64,000 nt of DNA from Sphingobium abikonense NBRC 16140 (GTDB lineage: Bacteria > Pseudomonadota > Alphaproteobacteria > Sphingomonadales > Sphingomonadaceae), in NCBI RefSeq assembly GCF_001598335.1, contig NZ_BCYT01000004.1:186001-250000 (forward strand), written 5' to 3'. A program made the position numbers and the translations under genes. The notes below the pieces were generated by a model. That model was not told where the DNA came from. It ran no database searches and worked only from the letters and a program-made list of their open reading frames with translations. Position 1 is the first letter of the stretch, and the number at the start of each line of letters is the position of its first letter. This document shows, piece by piece, positions 26,519-35,176 of the stretch.

Positions 26519-27232
26519 ATGGGCGATTATGCGCGGGGCCGACTGGATCTGGACGACGACGATCGGCTGCCCTGGCTGGAACCGGCGATCGACGAAGAGG
26601 AGGAGCGGATTTCGCCGCTCCGCATGCTCGGCCTGATCCTGCTGGGCCTGCTGCTGATCGGCGGGGTCGTCGCCGGCATCTGGTGGGCGCAGAATCGCAA
26701 TGGCGCAGGCGGCGCTGGCGAACTGATCGCCGCGCCCGAAGGCAATTACAAGATTCCGGCGAACGAAGCCGACGCCCGCAAATTTGCCGGCGAAGGCGAC
26801 GCCAGCTTTGCCGCGAGCGAGGGCGTCGCGCGCGACGGGCGCATCGACCCCAGCCGCGTGCCCGAAGCGCCCATCACCGGCACCGCGCCCGCGCCGGTCA
26901 ATGCCAAACCCTCCGTCGCGCCTAAGGCGGGGCAGAGCGTATCGGCTCCGGTCACGGACGAAACGTCGCAACAGGCCGCGCCGGTCAAACAGGCCAAGGC
27001 AGCGGGCGGGACGATCCAGCTGGGCGCTTATGGCAGCGCATCGGGGGCCAAGGACGCCTGGGGCCGCTTGTCAAAGCGGTTCGCCTATCTGGCGCCACTG
27101 GCGATGACGGTCGAATCGGCCGAGGTGGGCGGCGGCACCGTCTATCGCCTTCGCGCCAGCGCGGGCGCGCAGGCGAGCACTATCTGCGGCCGGTTGAAGG
27201 TAGCCGGGGAAAGCTGCCTGGTCGTCAACTGA
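26519..27232 (+). CDS. SPOR-domain inner-membrane protein
   Basis: A 237-residue bitopic protein with an acidic cytoplasmic N-terminus (MGDYARGRLDLDDDDRL), one membrane helix (about 38-60, LIGGVVAGIWWAQ), a low-complexity Ala/Pro linker and a C-terminal SPOR domain (about 160-237, IQLGAYGSASGAKDAWGRLSKRF and VYRLRASAG). SPOR domains bind glycan strands stripped of stem peptides and localise proteins to the septum. It lies between argS and nagZ, the latter also a peptidoglycan-linked gene. Confidence 0.88.
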   Translation: MGDYARGRLDLDDDDRLPWLEPAIDEEEERISPLRMLGLILLGLLLIGGVVAGIWWAQNRNGAGGAGELIAAPEGNYKIPANEADARKFAGEGDASFAASEGVARDGRIDPSRVPEAPITGTAPAPVNAKPSVAPKAGQSVSAPVTDETSQQAAPVKQAKAAGGTIQLGAYGSASGAKDAWGRLSKRFAYLAPLAMTVESAEVGGGTVYRLRASAGAQASTICGRLKVAGESCLVVN

Positions 27233-27249
27233 CAGGCAGGGGCGCCGGG

Positions 27250-27282
27250 GACGCACCGCCGGTTATGGTCGGTGCGTCATTT
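27250..27282 (+). terminator. Probable terminator after the SPOR gene
   Basis: A perfect 9-bp stem (27250-27258 gacgcaccg with 27270-27278) with an 11-base loop, followed by a short attt. The T-tail is weak. Confidence 0.55.
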
Positions 27283-27323
27283 GCGCTTCGACAGGGTCAA
27301 GGGGTGGCGTTAGATATCCGCGC

Positions 27324-28337
27324 ATGAAACCCGTCATCTTCGGCCTGTCCGGCGAAACCCTCACCCCCGACGAACGCGCCTTCTTTGCCGAGGCGGACCC
27401 GGCGGGCTACATCCTGTTCAAACGCAATATCGCCGACCGGGCGCAGGTTCGCGCGCTCACCGACGATCTGCGATCGCTCCATGGCCGTGACGACCTGCTC
27501 ATCATGATCGACCAGGAGGGCGGGCGCGTCGCGCGAATGCAGGCTCCGGTCTGGCCCAGCTTTCCGTCTGGAGCGATCTTCGACCGGCTTTATGATGGCG
27601 CCCCGTCCAGCGCGATTGCCGCGGCCTACGCCAATGCCCATGCCATCGCGCTGACATTGGCGGAAGTCGGGATCACGGTCGACGCTCTGCCGCTGCTCGA
27701 CGTACGGCAGGATGGGGCGAGCGACATCATGGGCGACCGCACGCTGGGGGCGGAGCCGATGCGCGTCGCCGCGCTGGGGCGCGCTGTGCTGGAAGGGCTG
27801 GCGGCTGGCGGCGTGGTCGGCATCGTCAAGCATATGCCCGGCCACGGCCGCGCGCTGGTGGACAGTCATCTGGAACTCCCGGTCGTCACCGCCGACGCGC
27901 AGGCGTTGGAAAGCGACCTGTCGCCCTTCCACACATTGCGAAGCGCGCCGATGGGGATGACGGCGCATGTCGTCTATACCGCCTGGGATGCCGACCGGCC
28001 CGCCAGCCTGTCGCCTGCGGTGATCGGCGGGATCATCCGGGAACGCATCGGCTTTGATGGCCTGTTGATGTCCGATGATCTCGACATGAAGGCGCTCAAA
28101 GGCTCGATCCCCGACCTCGCCGCCGGCGTCGTTGCGGCCGGATGTGATCTGGCGCTCAATTGCTGGGGGCGGATGGAGGATATGGTCGGCATCGCCGAAA
28201 AGCTGCCGGAGATGAGCGATCTGTCGCGCGCGCGGCTGGACCGTGCCATGGCTAGCGTCACGCGGGCAGGTGAACAGCCGCCGCTGGAGCAATTGCTGGC
28301 AACGCGCGATCAGCTGCTGGAGCCGGTGGCGGGTTGA
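27324..28337 (+). CDS. nagZ: Beta-N-acetylhexosaminidase (glycoside hydrolase family 3)
   Basis: A 337-residue GH3 enzyme. It carries the signature KHMPGHGRALVDSHLELP (about 173-190) with the His/Asp dyad of NagZ, the IDQEGGRVARM segment, and the catalytic nucleophile Asp in LLMSDDLDMKAL. NagZ releases GlcNAc from 1,6-anhydroMurNAc peptides in cell-wall recycling in the cytoplasm. It has no signal peptide, as expected. The spacing behind the SPOR gene is about 91 bases and includes a hairpin, so its transcription may be partly independent. Confidence 0.94.
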   Translation: MKPVIFGLSGETLTPDERAFFAEADPAGYILFKRNIADRAQVRALTDDLRSLHGRDDLLIMIDQEGGRVARMQAPVWPSFPSGAIFDRLYDGAPSSAIAAAYANAHAIALTLAEVGITVDALPLLDVRQDGASDIMGDRTLGAEPMRVAALGRAVLEGLAAGGVVGIVKHMPGHGRALVDSHLELPVVTADAQALESDLSPFHTLRSAPMGMTAHVVYTAWDADRPASLSPAVIGGIIRERIGFDGLLMSDDLDMKALKGSIPDLAAGVVAAGCDLALNCWGRMEDMVGIAEKLPEMSDLSRARLDRAMASVTRAGEQPPLEQLLATRDQLLEPVAG

Positions 28338-28427
28338 TTGGGCGGGAAGGGTGGACAGCCTGGTTCATGCCTCCCTTCGGGTCGCGGGAACGACGAAAGG
28401 GTAGGAAGCGGACCATATGTTTCATAT

Positions 28428-28520
28428 CGTCATCCCCCGCGAAGGCGGGGATCCATATTCCCAGCACGGCACATAGGCTATAGTCGAGAGATGGATTCCC
28501 GCGTTCGCGGGAATGACGGG
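28428..28520. repeat. Intergenic palindromic repeat, family B (gcgaaggcgggg type)
   Basis: Two arms, gtcatcccccgcgaaggcgg (28429) and gatggattcccgcgttcgcg (about 28490) running into ggaatgacgg, are near-complementary around an AT-richer spacer. The type is widespread in alphaproteobacterial intergenic DNA. The rest of 28338-28644 holds no gene that I can support. Confidence 0.75.
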
Positions 28521-28644
28521 GTTGGGTGGATCGCGGACCGTTAGCTTTTAGAGATTATTGGCGAACGCTGACGTCGCTCGGAAAAAAATCGTTCGGCAAC
28601 AATCGCCCGCTTGCGGATATTCAATGAGCGTGAAAGCCTGCCTT

Positions 28645-28998
28645 ATGCAAATCCAAGTATTTGAGGGTGAGATGCTGGTCGGCACTGCCACTCTAAAGCA
28701 TCTGGACCCGCCAATGGGCGTCGCCTTCGGGCCGTTTTCGCCTACTTCTGATTATAAGTCCAGTGTGCACGCAAACGTGGTTGAGGGCGACTATGGAGGC
28801 GATAGGGGCCTCGTATTAACCGCTATCACTGATCAGCACGGCTCTCTGGACGCCTCGATTGCCATTGAGGATTGGACTGATCCTGAAATTGGCAAGCAGT
28901 TGACGATGTTCTTTAAGGACGGGGAGAACTTCGCTGCTCTTTTCGCCGAACACCCGGATTACAGGGCATATTATCCGAACTTCGCCAATGGCAACTAA
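28645..28998 (+). CDS. Small hypothetical protein, about 117 residues
   Basis: From the ATG at 28645 the protein begins MQIQVFEGEMLVGTATLKHL, followed by DPPMGVAFGPFSPTSDY and, near the end, AALFAEHPDYRAYYPNF. It has no signal peptide or membrane segment. The composition is acidic and aromatic-rich. The reading frame extends upstream to 28558 through other possible starts (ATG 28624), and no ribosome site is convincing. Codon use is less GC-biased than in neighbours (AAG/AAT, TTT, GCT), and the gene is flanked by a repeat element. I do not recognise the family, and the function is unknown. Confidence 0.6.
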   Translation: MQIQVFEGEMLVGTATLKHLDPPMGVAFGPFSPTSDYKSSVHANVVEGDYGGDRGLVLTAITDQHGSLDASIAIEDWTDPEIGKQLTMFFKDGENFAALFAEHPDYRAYYPNFANGN

Positions 28999-29073
28999 TT
29001 ACCAGATTTGACCGTCCGCCTTCGACTTGCCATCTGGATCAAAGGCCGCTTTCTGATTGCAGTCGCGCCACTC

Positions 29074-30687
29074 TCACCCACCCCCCGGTGCGTTATGCCC
29101 GCCGGCCGGCACCGGGCCGCCGCTGGGCGCATGGCCATTGTCGGGGTTGTTGTCCCAGTCGATGTGATAAAGGTCGAACCGCCGGTCGCGCAGGTTGCGC
29201 ACCGTGCCTTCCGCCCGCGCCCAGCTGAGGTCGGCCAGGTTCACATCGGCCATGGTCAGCGTTTCGACATTTTCGGTCGATTCCGCCGCGATGCCATCCC
29301 GCGCGAAGGGCAGGTCGCAGGGCGTCAGGATGGCGCTCTGGGCATATTGGATGTCCATATTGTCGACATTGGGCAGATTACCGACATTGCCGGACATGAC
29401 CACATAGCATTGGTTCTCGATCGCGCGAGCCTGCGCGCAATAGCGCACCCGCATATAGCCCAGGCGCGAATCGGTGCAGAAGGGGACGAAGATGATGCGT
29501 GCACCCTGGTCCACCAGCCGCCGTGCCAGTTCGGGAAATTCGCTGTCGTAACAGATGAGCACGCCGATCGGGCCGCAGTCGGTCTGGATGACGTCCAGGG
29601 AATCCCCGCCCTTGATGTTCCACCAGAAGGCTTCGTTCGGGGTAGGATGGATTTTTTCCTGCGTGTGGATCGACCCGTCGCGAAGCGCGACATAGGCTAT
29701 GTTCTGAATGTCGCCATCCTCGGCGCGCGTCGGATGCGAACCACCGATGATGTTGATATTATATTCCAGCGCCATGCGCCCCAATTCCCGCGTCAGGCGC
29801 GGGGTGTAATTGGTGAGCTTGTCGATCGCCTCCATGGGTGACAGCTTCTTGGTTTCGAACGACAGCAGGGGCAGGGTGAACAGTTCCGGGAAGATGATGA
29901 AGTCAGACCGGTAATCCGCCGCCACATCCACGAAATATTCGATGTTGCGAATGAATTCGTCGAAATCCTCGACCGCACGCGCCTGCAACTGGCAGGTGGC
30001 GAGCCGGACGCTTTCCACCCCGCGCGGCACCCGCATTTCGGGCGCTTCGTCGGGGTCGACATATGGGTTGCGCCACACCAGATGCGCGGCATGGCCGTCC
30101 GATTGCTTGTCTTCGGGCAGGTAATTTTCCAGCACGCCCAGCGGCTCGAACTGGTTTTTCAGCTGAAAACTGATGACCTGGTCGCGCATCTTTCCCGTGA
30201 CGACCTTGTCCAGATAGTCCTGCGGGCTGCCGGCGCGCCGCTTGGCCCTGGCATAGCCGGGCATGCGGCCGGCGATGACGATGCCGTGCAGGTCCAGTTC
30301 CTCGGCCAGTTCCTTGCGTTCGTCATAGAGCCGCTGGCCGATGCGCAGGCCCCGCAGCTTGGGATCGACCGCCATTTCATAGCCGTAAAGCCATTCGCCG
30401 GCCGCGCTATGGCGTGTGCCAAAGCCGTTGGCGGTGATTTCCTCCCAATCATGCCGGGCAAAGGCCATCGCCTTGCTGACGCGCATCGTCGCACAATAGC
30501 CAACCACCTTGCTGTCATAGAGCGCGACGAAGCAGCCATTGGGGAAATTGTTGATCTGCCCCCGGATCGTCGCCAGCGAATAATTGGGCATGCCCGGATA
30601 GGCGCGGGCGATCAGCCGCTGGATGCCCCGCACATCCGAAGGAACGGCCGCACGGACCTCAAGGCGCTTCTTGGCGGTGGTGGTCAT
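29074..30687 (-). CDS. GNAT acetyltransferase / nitrilase-superfamily amidohydrolase fusion
   Basis: A 537-residue two-domain protein. Residues 1 to about 200 form a GNAT acetyltransferase (VRAAVPSDVRGIQRLIARAY, acetyl-CoA loop LRGLRIGQRLYDER). Residues of about 225-500 form a carbon-nitrogen hydrolase with the Glu-Lys-Cys triad in FPELFTLPLL, EKIHPTPNEAFWW and VLICYDSEFPEL. The last about 26 residues are a Gly/Pro/His/Asn-rich tail. The fusion is a known nitrilase branch (Bacillus YhcX-like), and the substrate is unknown. It is monocistronic, with a family-A repeat just upstream of its start. Confidence 0.9.
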   Translation of the reverse strand: MTTTAKKRLEVRAAVPSDVRGIQRLIARAYPGMPNYSLATIRGQINNFPNGCFVALYDSKVVGYCATMRVSKAMAFARHDWEEITANGFGTRHSAAGEWLYGYEMAVDPKLRGLRIGQRLYDERKELAEELDLHGIVIAGRMPGYARAKRRAGSPQDYLDKVVTGKMRDQVISFQLKNQFEPLGVLENYLPEDKQSDGHAAHLVWRNPYVDPDEAPEMRVPRGVESVRLATCQLQARAVEDFDEFIRNIEYFVDVAADYRSDFIIFPELFTLPLLSFETKKLSPMEAIDKLTNYTPRLTRELGRMALEYNINIIGGSHPTRAEDGDIQNIAYVALRDGSIHTQEKIHPTPNEAFWWNIKGGDSLDVIQTDCGPIGVLICYDSEFPELARRLVDQGARIIFVPFCTDSRLGYMRVRYCAQARAIENQCYVVMSGNVGNLPNVDNMDIQYAQSAILTPCDLPFARDGIAAESTENVETLTMADVNLADLSWARAEGTVRNLRDRRFDLYHIDWDNNPDNGHAPSGGPVPAGGHNAPGGG

Positions 30688-30699
30688 GGTTTTTATCTC

Positions 30700-30814
30700 C
30701 GTTCGCCCTGAATAGGGGCTGGGCTTGTCGATGACCCGTATCGAAGGACCGTTTGCGCGAAGGCCCTTCGATACGCCACTTCGACTTCGCTCAGTGGCTA
30801 CTCAGGACGAACGG
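30700..30814. repeat. Intergenic inverted-repeat element, family A copy 2
   Basis: Same type and orientation as the copy at 24631-24756: left arm cgttcgccctgaatagggg, right arm ccttcgatacgccacttcga running to ctactcaggacgaacgg. It fills most of the space between the GNAT-nitrilase start and the icd terminator. Confidence 0.8.
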
Positions 30815-30840
30815 CCTTGAGACGTGAGTCACAAAGAAAA

Positions 30841-30868
30841 AGGCGGCACCGGATGCCCGGCGCCGCCT
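30841..30868 (-). terminator. Intrinsic terminator of icd
   Basis: A stem aggcggc (30841-30847) with gccgcct (30862-30868), extended inward by ccgg/ccgg across one mismatch. The A-rich stretch just to the left reads as a T-run on the minus strand. It lies 36 bases past the icd stop. Confidence 0.8.
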
Positions 30869-30904
30869 CGTTCCGTTAGCGTATTGAAACCGCGGCGAGC
30901 GGGA

Positions 30905-32128
30905 TCAGTTCCACTTGCCCATTTCGGTTTCCAGATTGACGCGGATCGCCTCGAAAAACTGCTCGGTGGTCATCCACGCCTGTTCCGGGCCGATCAGCAG
31001 CGCCAGATCCTTGGTCATCTTGCCGCTCTCCACGGTCTGGATGCAGACCTTTTCCAGCGTTTCGGCGAACTTCACGACATCGGGCGTGTCGTCGAACTTG
31101 CCGCGGAACTTAAGGCCGCCGGTCCAGGCGAAGATGGACGCGATCGGGTTGGTCGACGTCGCCTTGCCCTGCTGATGCTGGCGATAGTGGCGCGTCACGG
31201 TGCCGTGCGCGGCTTCGGCCTCGACCGTCTTGCCATCGGGGGAGAGCAGGACGGAGGTCATGAGGCCAAGGCTGCCGAAGCCCTGCGCCACCTGGTCCGA
31301 CTGGACGTCGCCGTCGTAATTTTTGCACGCCCAAACAAACTCGCCGCTCCACTTGAGCGCGGAGGCGACCATGTCGTCGATCAGGCGATGCTCATAGACG
31401 ATGCCGGCGTCCTTGAACTTCTGGTCGAAGCCTTCGGTTTCGAACACCTCCTGGAACAGATCCTTGAAGCGACCGTCATAGGCCTTGAGGATGGTGTTCT
31501 TGGTCGACAGGTAGACCGGCCATTTGAGGTTCAAGCCATAGTTGAACGAGGCGCGGGCGAAGTCGCGGATCGAATCGTCAAGGTTGTACATGGCCATGGC
31601 GACGCCCGAACCGGGGAAGTCGAAAACTTCGCGGTCGATCGTCTCGCCATTCTCGCCTTCGAACACCAGGCGCAGCTTGCCGGCGCCCGGCACCTTGAAA
31701 TCGGTCGCGCGATACTGATCGCCAAAGGCATGACGGCCGACCACGATCGGCTTGGTCCAGCCGGGAATCAGGCGCGGGACGTTGGAAATCACGATCGGCT
31801 CGCGGAAGACGACGCCGCCCAGGATGTTGCGGATCGTCCCGTTGGGCGACTTCCACATCTGCTTCAGGTTGAATTCCTCGACACGCGCTTCGTCGGGCGT
31901 GATGGTGGCGCATTTCACGCCCACGCCATATTGCTTGATCGCGTTGGCGGAATCGATGGTGATCTGGTCGTTGGTTTCGTCGCGCTTCTCGACCGACAGG
32001 TCATAATATTTAAGGTCGATGTCGAGATAGGGGAGGATCAGACGCTCGCGGATCCATTCCCAGATGATCCGGGTCATTTCATCGCCGTCAATCTCGACGA
32101 CGGGGTTCTTCACCTTGATCTTCGCCAT
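30905..32128 (-). CDS. icd: Isocitrate dehydrogenase (NADP-dependent)
   Basis: A 407-residue enzyme of the homodimeric, eukaryote-like NADP-IDH subfamily ([20 protein letters not shown]; substrate loop [25 protein letters not shown] cofactor region). It oxidatively decarboxylates isocitrate in the TCA cycle. ATG 32128 was chosen because the family N-terminus aligns there, while the open frame reaching 32191 adds an unrelated leader. It is monocistronic and divergent from psd, with a terminator downstream. It complements sdhB, mdh, sucD and sucA at the far end of the window. Confidence 0.96.
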   Translation of the reverse strand: MAKIKVKNPVVEIDGDEMTRIIWEWIRERLILPYLDIDLKYYDLSVEKRDETNDQITIDSANAIKQYGVGVKCATITPDEARVEEFNLKQMWKSPNGTIRNILGGVVFREPIVISNVPRLIPGWTKPIVVGRHAFGDQYRATDFKVPGAGKLRLVFEGENGETIDREVFDFPGSGVAMAMYNLDDSIRDFARASFNYGLNLKWPVYLSTKNTILKAYDGRFKDLFQEVFETEGFDQKFKDAGIVYEHRLIDDMVASALKWSGEFVWACKNYDGDVQSDQVAQGFGSLGLMTSVLLSPDGKTVEAEAAHGTVTRHYRQHQQGKATSTNPIASIFAWTGGLKFRGKFDDTPDVVKFAETLEKVCIQTVESGKMTKDLALLIGPEQAWMTTEQFFEAIRVNLETEMGKWN

Positions 32129-32283
32129 AGCGCGTCTTCGCTTTCTTCTCTCGGGTGGAATTTGCCATCGCCCTAGGCAAAGCGGCGGCAATGTTCAACT
32201 GCGGAAGCCGCGCAAGCGCATGCCGGGAGCCATAGGCGGCATCGGTCGTTGTCAGCGCATCAGTCTCTGCCTAAGACGAGTCC

Positions 32284-33018
32284 ATGGAAAATAACGAAAT
32301 CACGATCGCCGCTGGCGGCAATGTCAAATGGCGTTGGCCATCGGTCCACCCCGAAGGCATGAAGTTCGGCCTGATTGCCGCGGCGATCACCGCAGTGCTG
32401 TTTCTGGTCGGCTGGGACGTTGTCGGTTGGCTGATGCTGATGGTGACGATCTGGGTTTTCGCCTTTTTCCGCGATCCCGTGCGCGCCGTGCCGCAGGATG
32501 AAGGCGCGATCATCGCGCCGGCCGATGGCCTTGTCACACTGATCCAGCGGGTTCCGCCGCCGCGCGAGATGGCAGGGGTCGACGGCCTTGGCGATCAGCC
32601 GCTCATTCGCGTGTCGATTTTCATGAGCGTGTTCGACGTGCATATCAACCGCACGCCGATCGGCGGGACGATCAAGTCGGTGGTCTATATTTCGGGCAAG
32701 TTCCTGAACGCTGATCTCGACAAGGCGAGCGAGGATAATGAGCGGCAGCATATATTGGTGGAGCGGCATGACGGGCTGCGCATCGGATTCACGCAGATTG
32801 CGGGTCTGGTGGCGCGTCGCATCGTGCCCTTCGTCAAGCCGGGCGACATGGTGGCCGCAGGCCAGCGTATCGGCCTTATTCGCTTCGGCAGCAGGGTGGA
32901 CGTCTATTTGCCCGCCGGCACCGCGCCGCGCGTGATCCTGGGGCAGCGAACCGTGGCTGGTGAAACCATCCTGGGACAAATTGGGGACGCGCGCGTCGTG
33001 CCGGGAATTCAGCAGTGA
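32284..33018 (+). CDS. psd: Phosphatidylserine decarboxylase (short, PSD-A type)
   Basis: A 244-residue proenzyme with two N-terminal hydrophobic segments (about 32-62), [13 protein letters not shown] (His of the catalytic region) and, near the C-terminus, [11 protein letters not shown], the Gly-Ser self-cleavage site that creates the pyruvoyl cofactor on the small subunit. It converts phosphatidylserine to phosphatidylethanolamine at the inner membrane. It is followed 14 bases later by pssA, which supplies its substrate. Confidence 0.95.
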   Translation: MENNEITIAAGGNVKWRWPSVHPEGMKFGLIAAAITAVLFLVGWDVVGWLMLMVTIWVFAFFRDPVRAVPQDEGAIIAPADGLVTLIQRVPPPREMAGVDGLGDQPLIRVSIFMSVFDVHINRTPIGGTIKSVVYISGKFLNADLDKASEDNERQHILVERHDGLRIGFTQIAGLVARRIVPFVKPGDMVAAGQRIGLIRFGSRVDVYLPAGTAPRVILGQRTVAGETILGQIGDARVVPGIQQ

Positions 33019-33031
33019 TGGCGGGCCGATC

Positions 33032-33814
33032 ATGAGCCGTCAGCGTCGCGCCATTCCGCGCGGATTGCGTCGCGGCATCACGCTGCGCATGGTGGCGCCC
33101 AATGCCGTCACCGCCATGGCGCTTTGCTTCGGGCTGACGGGGGTGCGCTACGGCATCTCCGGCGAATGGGAGCGGGCCGTATTGTCGATCCTGTTCGCCG
33201 GCGTATTGGATGGGCTGGACGGACGGATCGCCCGGCTGCTGCGCGGAGAGAGCCGGTTCGGCGCGGAACTCGATTCCCTGTCGGACTCGATCGCCTTCGG
33301 CGTTGCGCCAGCGCTGATCCTCTATCTCTGGTCGCTGCACGCCATGCCGAAATTTGGATGGATTTTCGCGCTGGCTCACGCCCTGTCCTGTGCGCTGCGG
33401 CTCGCCCGTTTCAACGCGAATATCGATGCGGATGAACAGCCGCACAAATCGGCGGGCTTTTTGACGGGTGTGCCCGCGCCGGCGGGGGCGGGGCTCGCCT
33501 TCGTGCCGCTTTATCTCTGGCTGGTGACAGGCGCCGACATTTTTCGGGCCTGGTATATTGTCGCACCGTGGACGGCGTTCACGGCATTCCTGATGATATC
33601 CAGCATCGCGACTTATAGCTGGTCCGCCTTGCGCCTTCGCAAACGCATCCGGCTGGAGGCCATCGCGGTAGCCGGCCTGCTGGCGGCGTTGCTCGTTACC
33701 GATCCCTGGCTGACATTATTGATCCTGTGTGCGGGATATGTCGCGCTCATCCCCTTTGGCGTCCTATCCTATGCCCGCGTCAGGAAACAGCGGGACGCCG
33801 CTGCGTCAGTGTGA
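33032..33814 (+). CDS. pssA: CDP-diacylglycerol--serine O-phosphatidyltransferase
   Basis: A 260-residue polytopic CDP-alcohol phosphotransferase: after a basic N-terminus (MSRQRRAIPRGLRRGITLRM) comes the signature DGLDGRIARLLRGESRFGAE followed by LDSLSDS, with the conserved Asp residues binding two metal ions. Several further membrane helices follow. It makes phosphatidylserine for psd just upstream, so psd-pssA is the PE module. ATG 33032 was chosen over an in-frame ATG inside psd, since the latter adds residues not seen in this family. Confidence 0.95.
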   Translation: MSRQRRAIPRGLRRGITLRMVAPNAVTAMALCFGLTGVRYGISGEWERAVLSILFAGVLDGLDGRIARLLRGESRFGAELDSLSDSIAFGVAPALILYLWSLHAMPKFGWIFALAHALSCALRLARFNANIDADEQPHKSAGFLTGVPAPAGAGLAFVPLYLWLVTGADIFRAWYIVAPWTAFTAFLMISSIATYSWSALRLRKRIRLEAIAVAGLLAALLVTDPWLTLLILCAGYVALIPFGVLSYARVRKQRDAAASV

Positions 33815-33817
33815 AGA

Positions 33818-34075
33818 TCACGCCGCCGACAGGGGAGCCTGCGTCGGCGAGGGTGCGCCTGCCGCGCGCAGACGATGCGTCATGCGCGGACGACTGACGC
33901 GAATATGATAGACTTGCGGCGTCTGAGGGATGGGCTGAAACAGAAGGGCCGCAACCATCTTGTCATGATAGGCTGCGAACATCCAGGCGATGGTTCCGGC
34001 AGCCAGCAGGAATGCGGCGGAAAACAAGGTTGCGGCAACAAGCGTGAACATGATCGTCACTTTCTGTCTTGCCAT
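33818..34075 (-). CDS. Small membrane protein of unknown function
   Basis: From ATG 34075 the product is about 85 residues, MARQKVTIMFTLVAATLFSA, with one hydrophobic helix (about 8-33), then AYHDKMVAALLFQPIPQTPQ and a basic tail with PRMTHRLRAAG. A GTG at 34093 would add six residues. It has no family that I recognise. It ends 3 bases from the convergent pssA stop. No clear ribosome site is visible, so this could be a weakly expressed or spurious frame. Confidence 0.5.
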   Translation of the reverse strand: MARQKVTIMFTLVAATLFSAAFLLAAGTIAWMFAAYHDKMVAALLFQPIPQTPQVYHIRVSRPRMTHRLRAAGAPSPTQAPLSAA

Positions 34076-34172
34076 TTGCACGGCATGTCTCACTATGACG
34101 GGTTGAACGGCCTTTAACCGTATTTGTTCCGTCTGTTCTCCTTATGTTCCTGTGTTGGGCGGTTGTCAACCC

Positions 34173-34199
34173 TTGCCTTTCGGACGCCTGACGTATAAA
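34173..34199 (+). promoter_or_regulatory. Candidate promoter for rpsB-tsf
   Basis: ttgcct at 34173 and tataaa at 34194-34199 are spaced about 15-16 bases. They lie about 110 bases upstream of rpsB in an otherwise AT-richer gap. Confidence 0.35.
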
Positions 34200-34204
34200 G
34201 GCGC

Positions 34205-34306
34205 GCCCATTCCACATGGGAATCACCATATCCGGTGCCAGACCGGCCTTTCAGGCCGTGCGACGGTTCCCGATTCCCAGAGGTAGCAACCGGAAGGAGA
34301 AAGATT
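34205..34306 (+). promoter_or_regulatory. Structured 5' leader of rpsB (possible S2 autoregulatory leader)
   Basis: The leader holds several short self-complementary pieces: attcc/gggaat around 34209-34223, ccggt/accgg at 34232-34246, ggcc/ggcc at 34245-34257, and ggttcc near 34265 with ggtagcaacc near 34292. It ends in a strong ribosome site (ggaaggaga). Ribosomal protein S2 represses its own operon through such leaders in other bacteria. The same role here is an inference. Confidence 0.4.
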
Positions 34307-35065
34307 ATGGCGACCCCTGTCGTCAGCATGCACCAATTGATCGAGGCTGGCGCCCATTTCGGCCACCAGACCCACCGCTGGAATCCGCGCATGAAGCCGT
34401 ACATCTTCGGCGAGCGCAACGGCATCCACATCCTTGACCTCAGCCAGACCGTGCCGCTCTTCGGCCGTGCGCTCGACTTCGTGTCGGCGACCGTCGCAGC
34501 CGGCGGCAAGGTGCTGTTCGTGGGCACCAAGCGCCAGGCGCAGGATCCGATCGCGGACGCCGCGCGCAAGTCGGGCCAGCATTTCGTCAACCATCGCTGG
34601 CTGGGCGGTATGCTCACCAACTGGAAGACGATTTCGGGTTCGATCAAGCGCCTGAAGACCCTTGAGGAAAAGCTGTCGGGCGACACCCACGGCTTCACCA
34701 AGAAGGAAGTGCTCCAGATGACGCGCGAGCGCGAGAAGCTGGAACTTTCGCTGGGCGGCATCCGCGACATGAACGGCATCCCCGATGTCATGTTCGTGAT
34801 CGACGCCAACAAGGAAGAGCTGGCGATCAAGGAAGCCAACACGCTGGGCATCCCGGTCGTCGCGATCCTCGATTCGAACGTCTCGCCTGACGGCATCGCT
34901 TTCCCGGTTCCGGCGAATGATGACGCCAGCCGCGCGATCCGCCTCTATTGCGAAGCCGTCGCCGCCGCCGCCACCAAGGGCAACCGTGGTGCGCAGCAGG
35001 CGTCGGGCGTCGATATCGGCGCTCTGGACGAGCCCGAAGTCGAGCAGGTTGCCGCCGAAGCCTAA
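34307..35065 (+). CDS. rpsB: 30S ribosomal protein S2
   Basis: A 252-residue S2 protein beginning [20 protein letters not shown], with [41 protein letters not shown] and [12 protein letters not shown], all signature stretches. The start is set by the strong ggaaggaga ribosome site 6 bases upstream. The open frame from 34235 continues into the leader. It is the first gene of the long translation/envelope cluster, with a hairpin between it and tsf. Confidence 0.97.
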   Translation: MATPVVSMHQLIEAGAHFGHQTHRWNPRMKPYIFGERNGIHILDLSQTVPLFGRALDFVSATVAAGGKVLFVGTKRQAQDPIADAARKSGQHFVNHRWLGGMLTNWKTISGSIKRLKTLEEKLSGDTHGFTKKEVLQMTREREKLELSLGGIRDMNGIPDVMFVIDANKEELAIKEANTLGIPVVAILDSNVSPDGIAFPVPANDDASRAIRLYCEAVAAAATKGNRGAQQASGVDIGALDEPEVEQVAAEA

Positions 35066-35094
35066 GAGCGTCGCGCAACTGCAAACATGACAGG

Positions 35095-35125
35095 CTAGGG
35101 CGCGCTCCACCGGAACGCGCCCTAG
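35095..35125 (+). other. Stem-loop between rpsB and tsf
   Basis: A perfect 10-bp stem (35095-35104 ctagggcgcg with 35116-35125) and 11-base loop, without a T-run. It could attenuate tsf relative to rpsB or mark an RNA processing site. Confidence 0.6.
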
Positions 35126-35176
35126 TGTGCATCTAAATACCGCTTGTTTGAAACATCGAAACTTAGGAGCCGAAAC

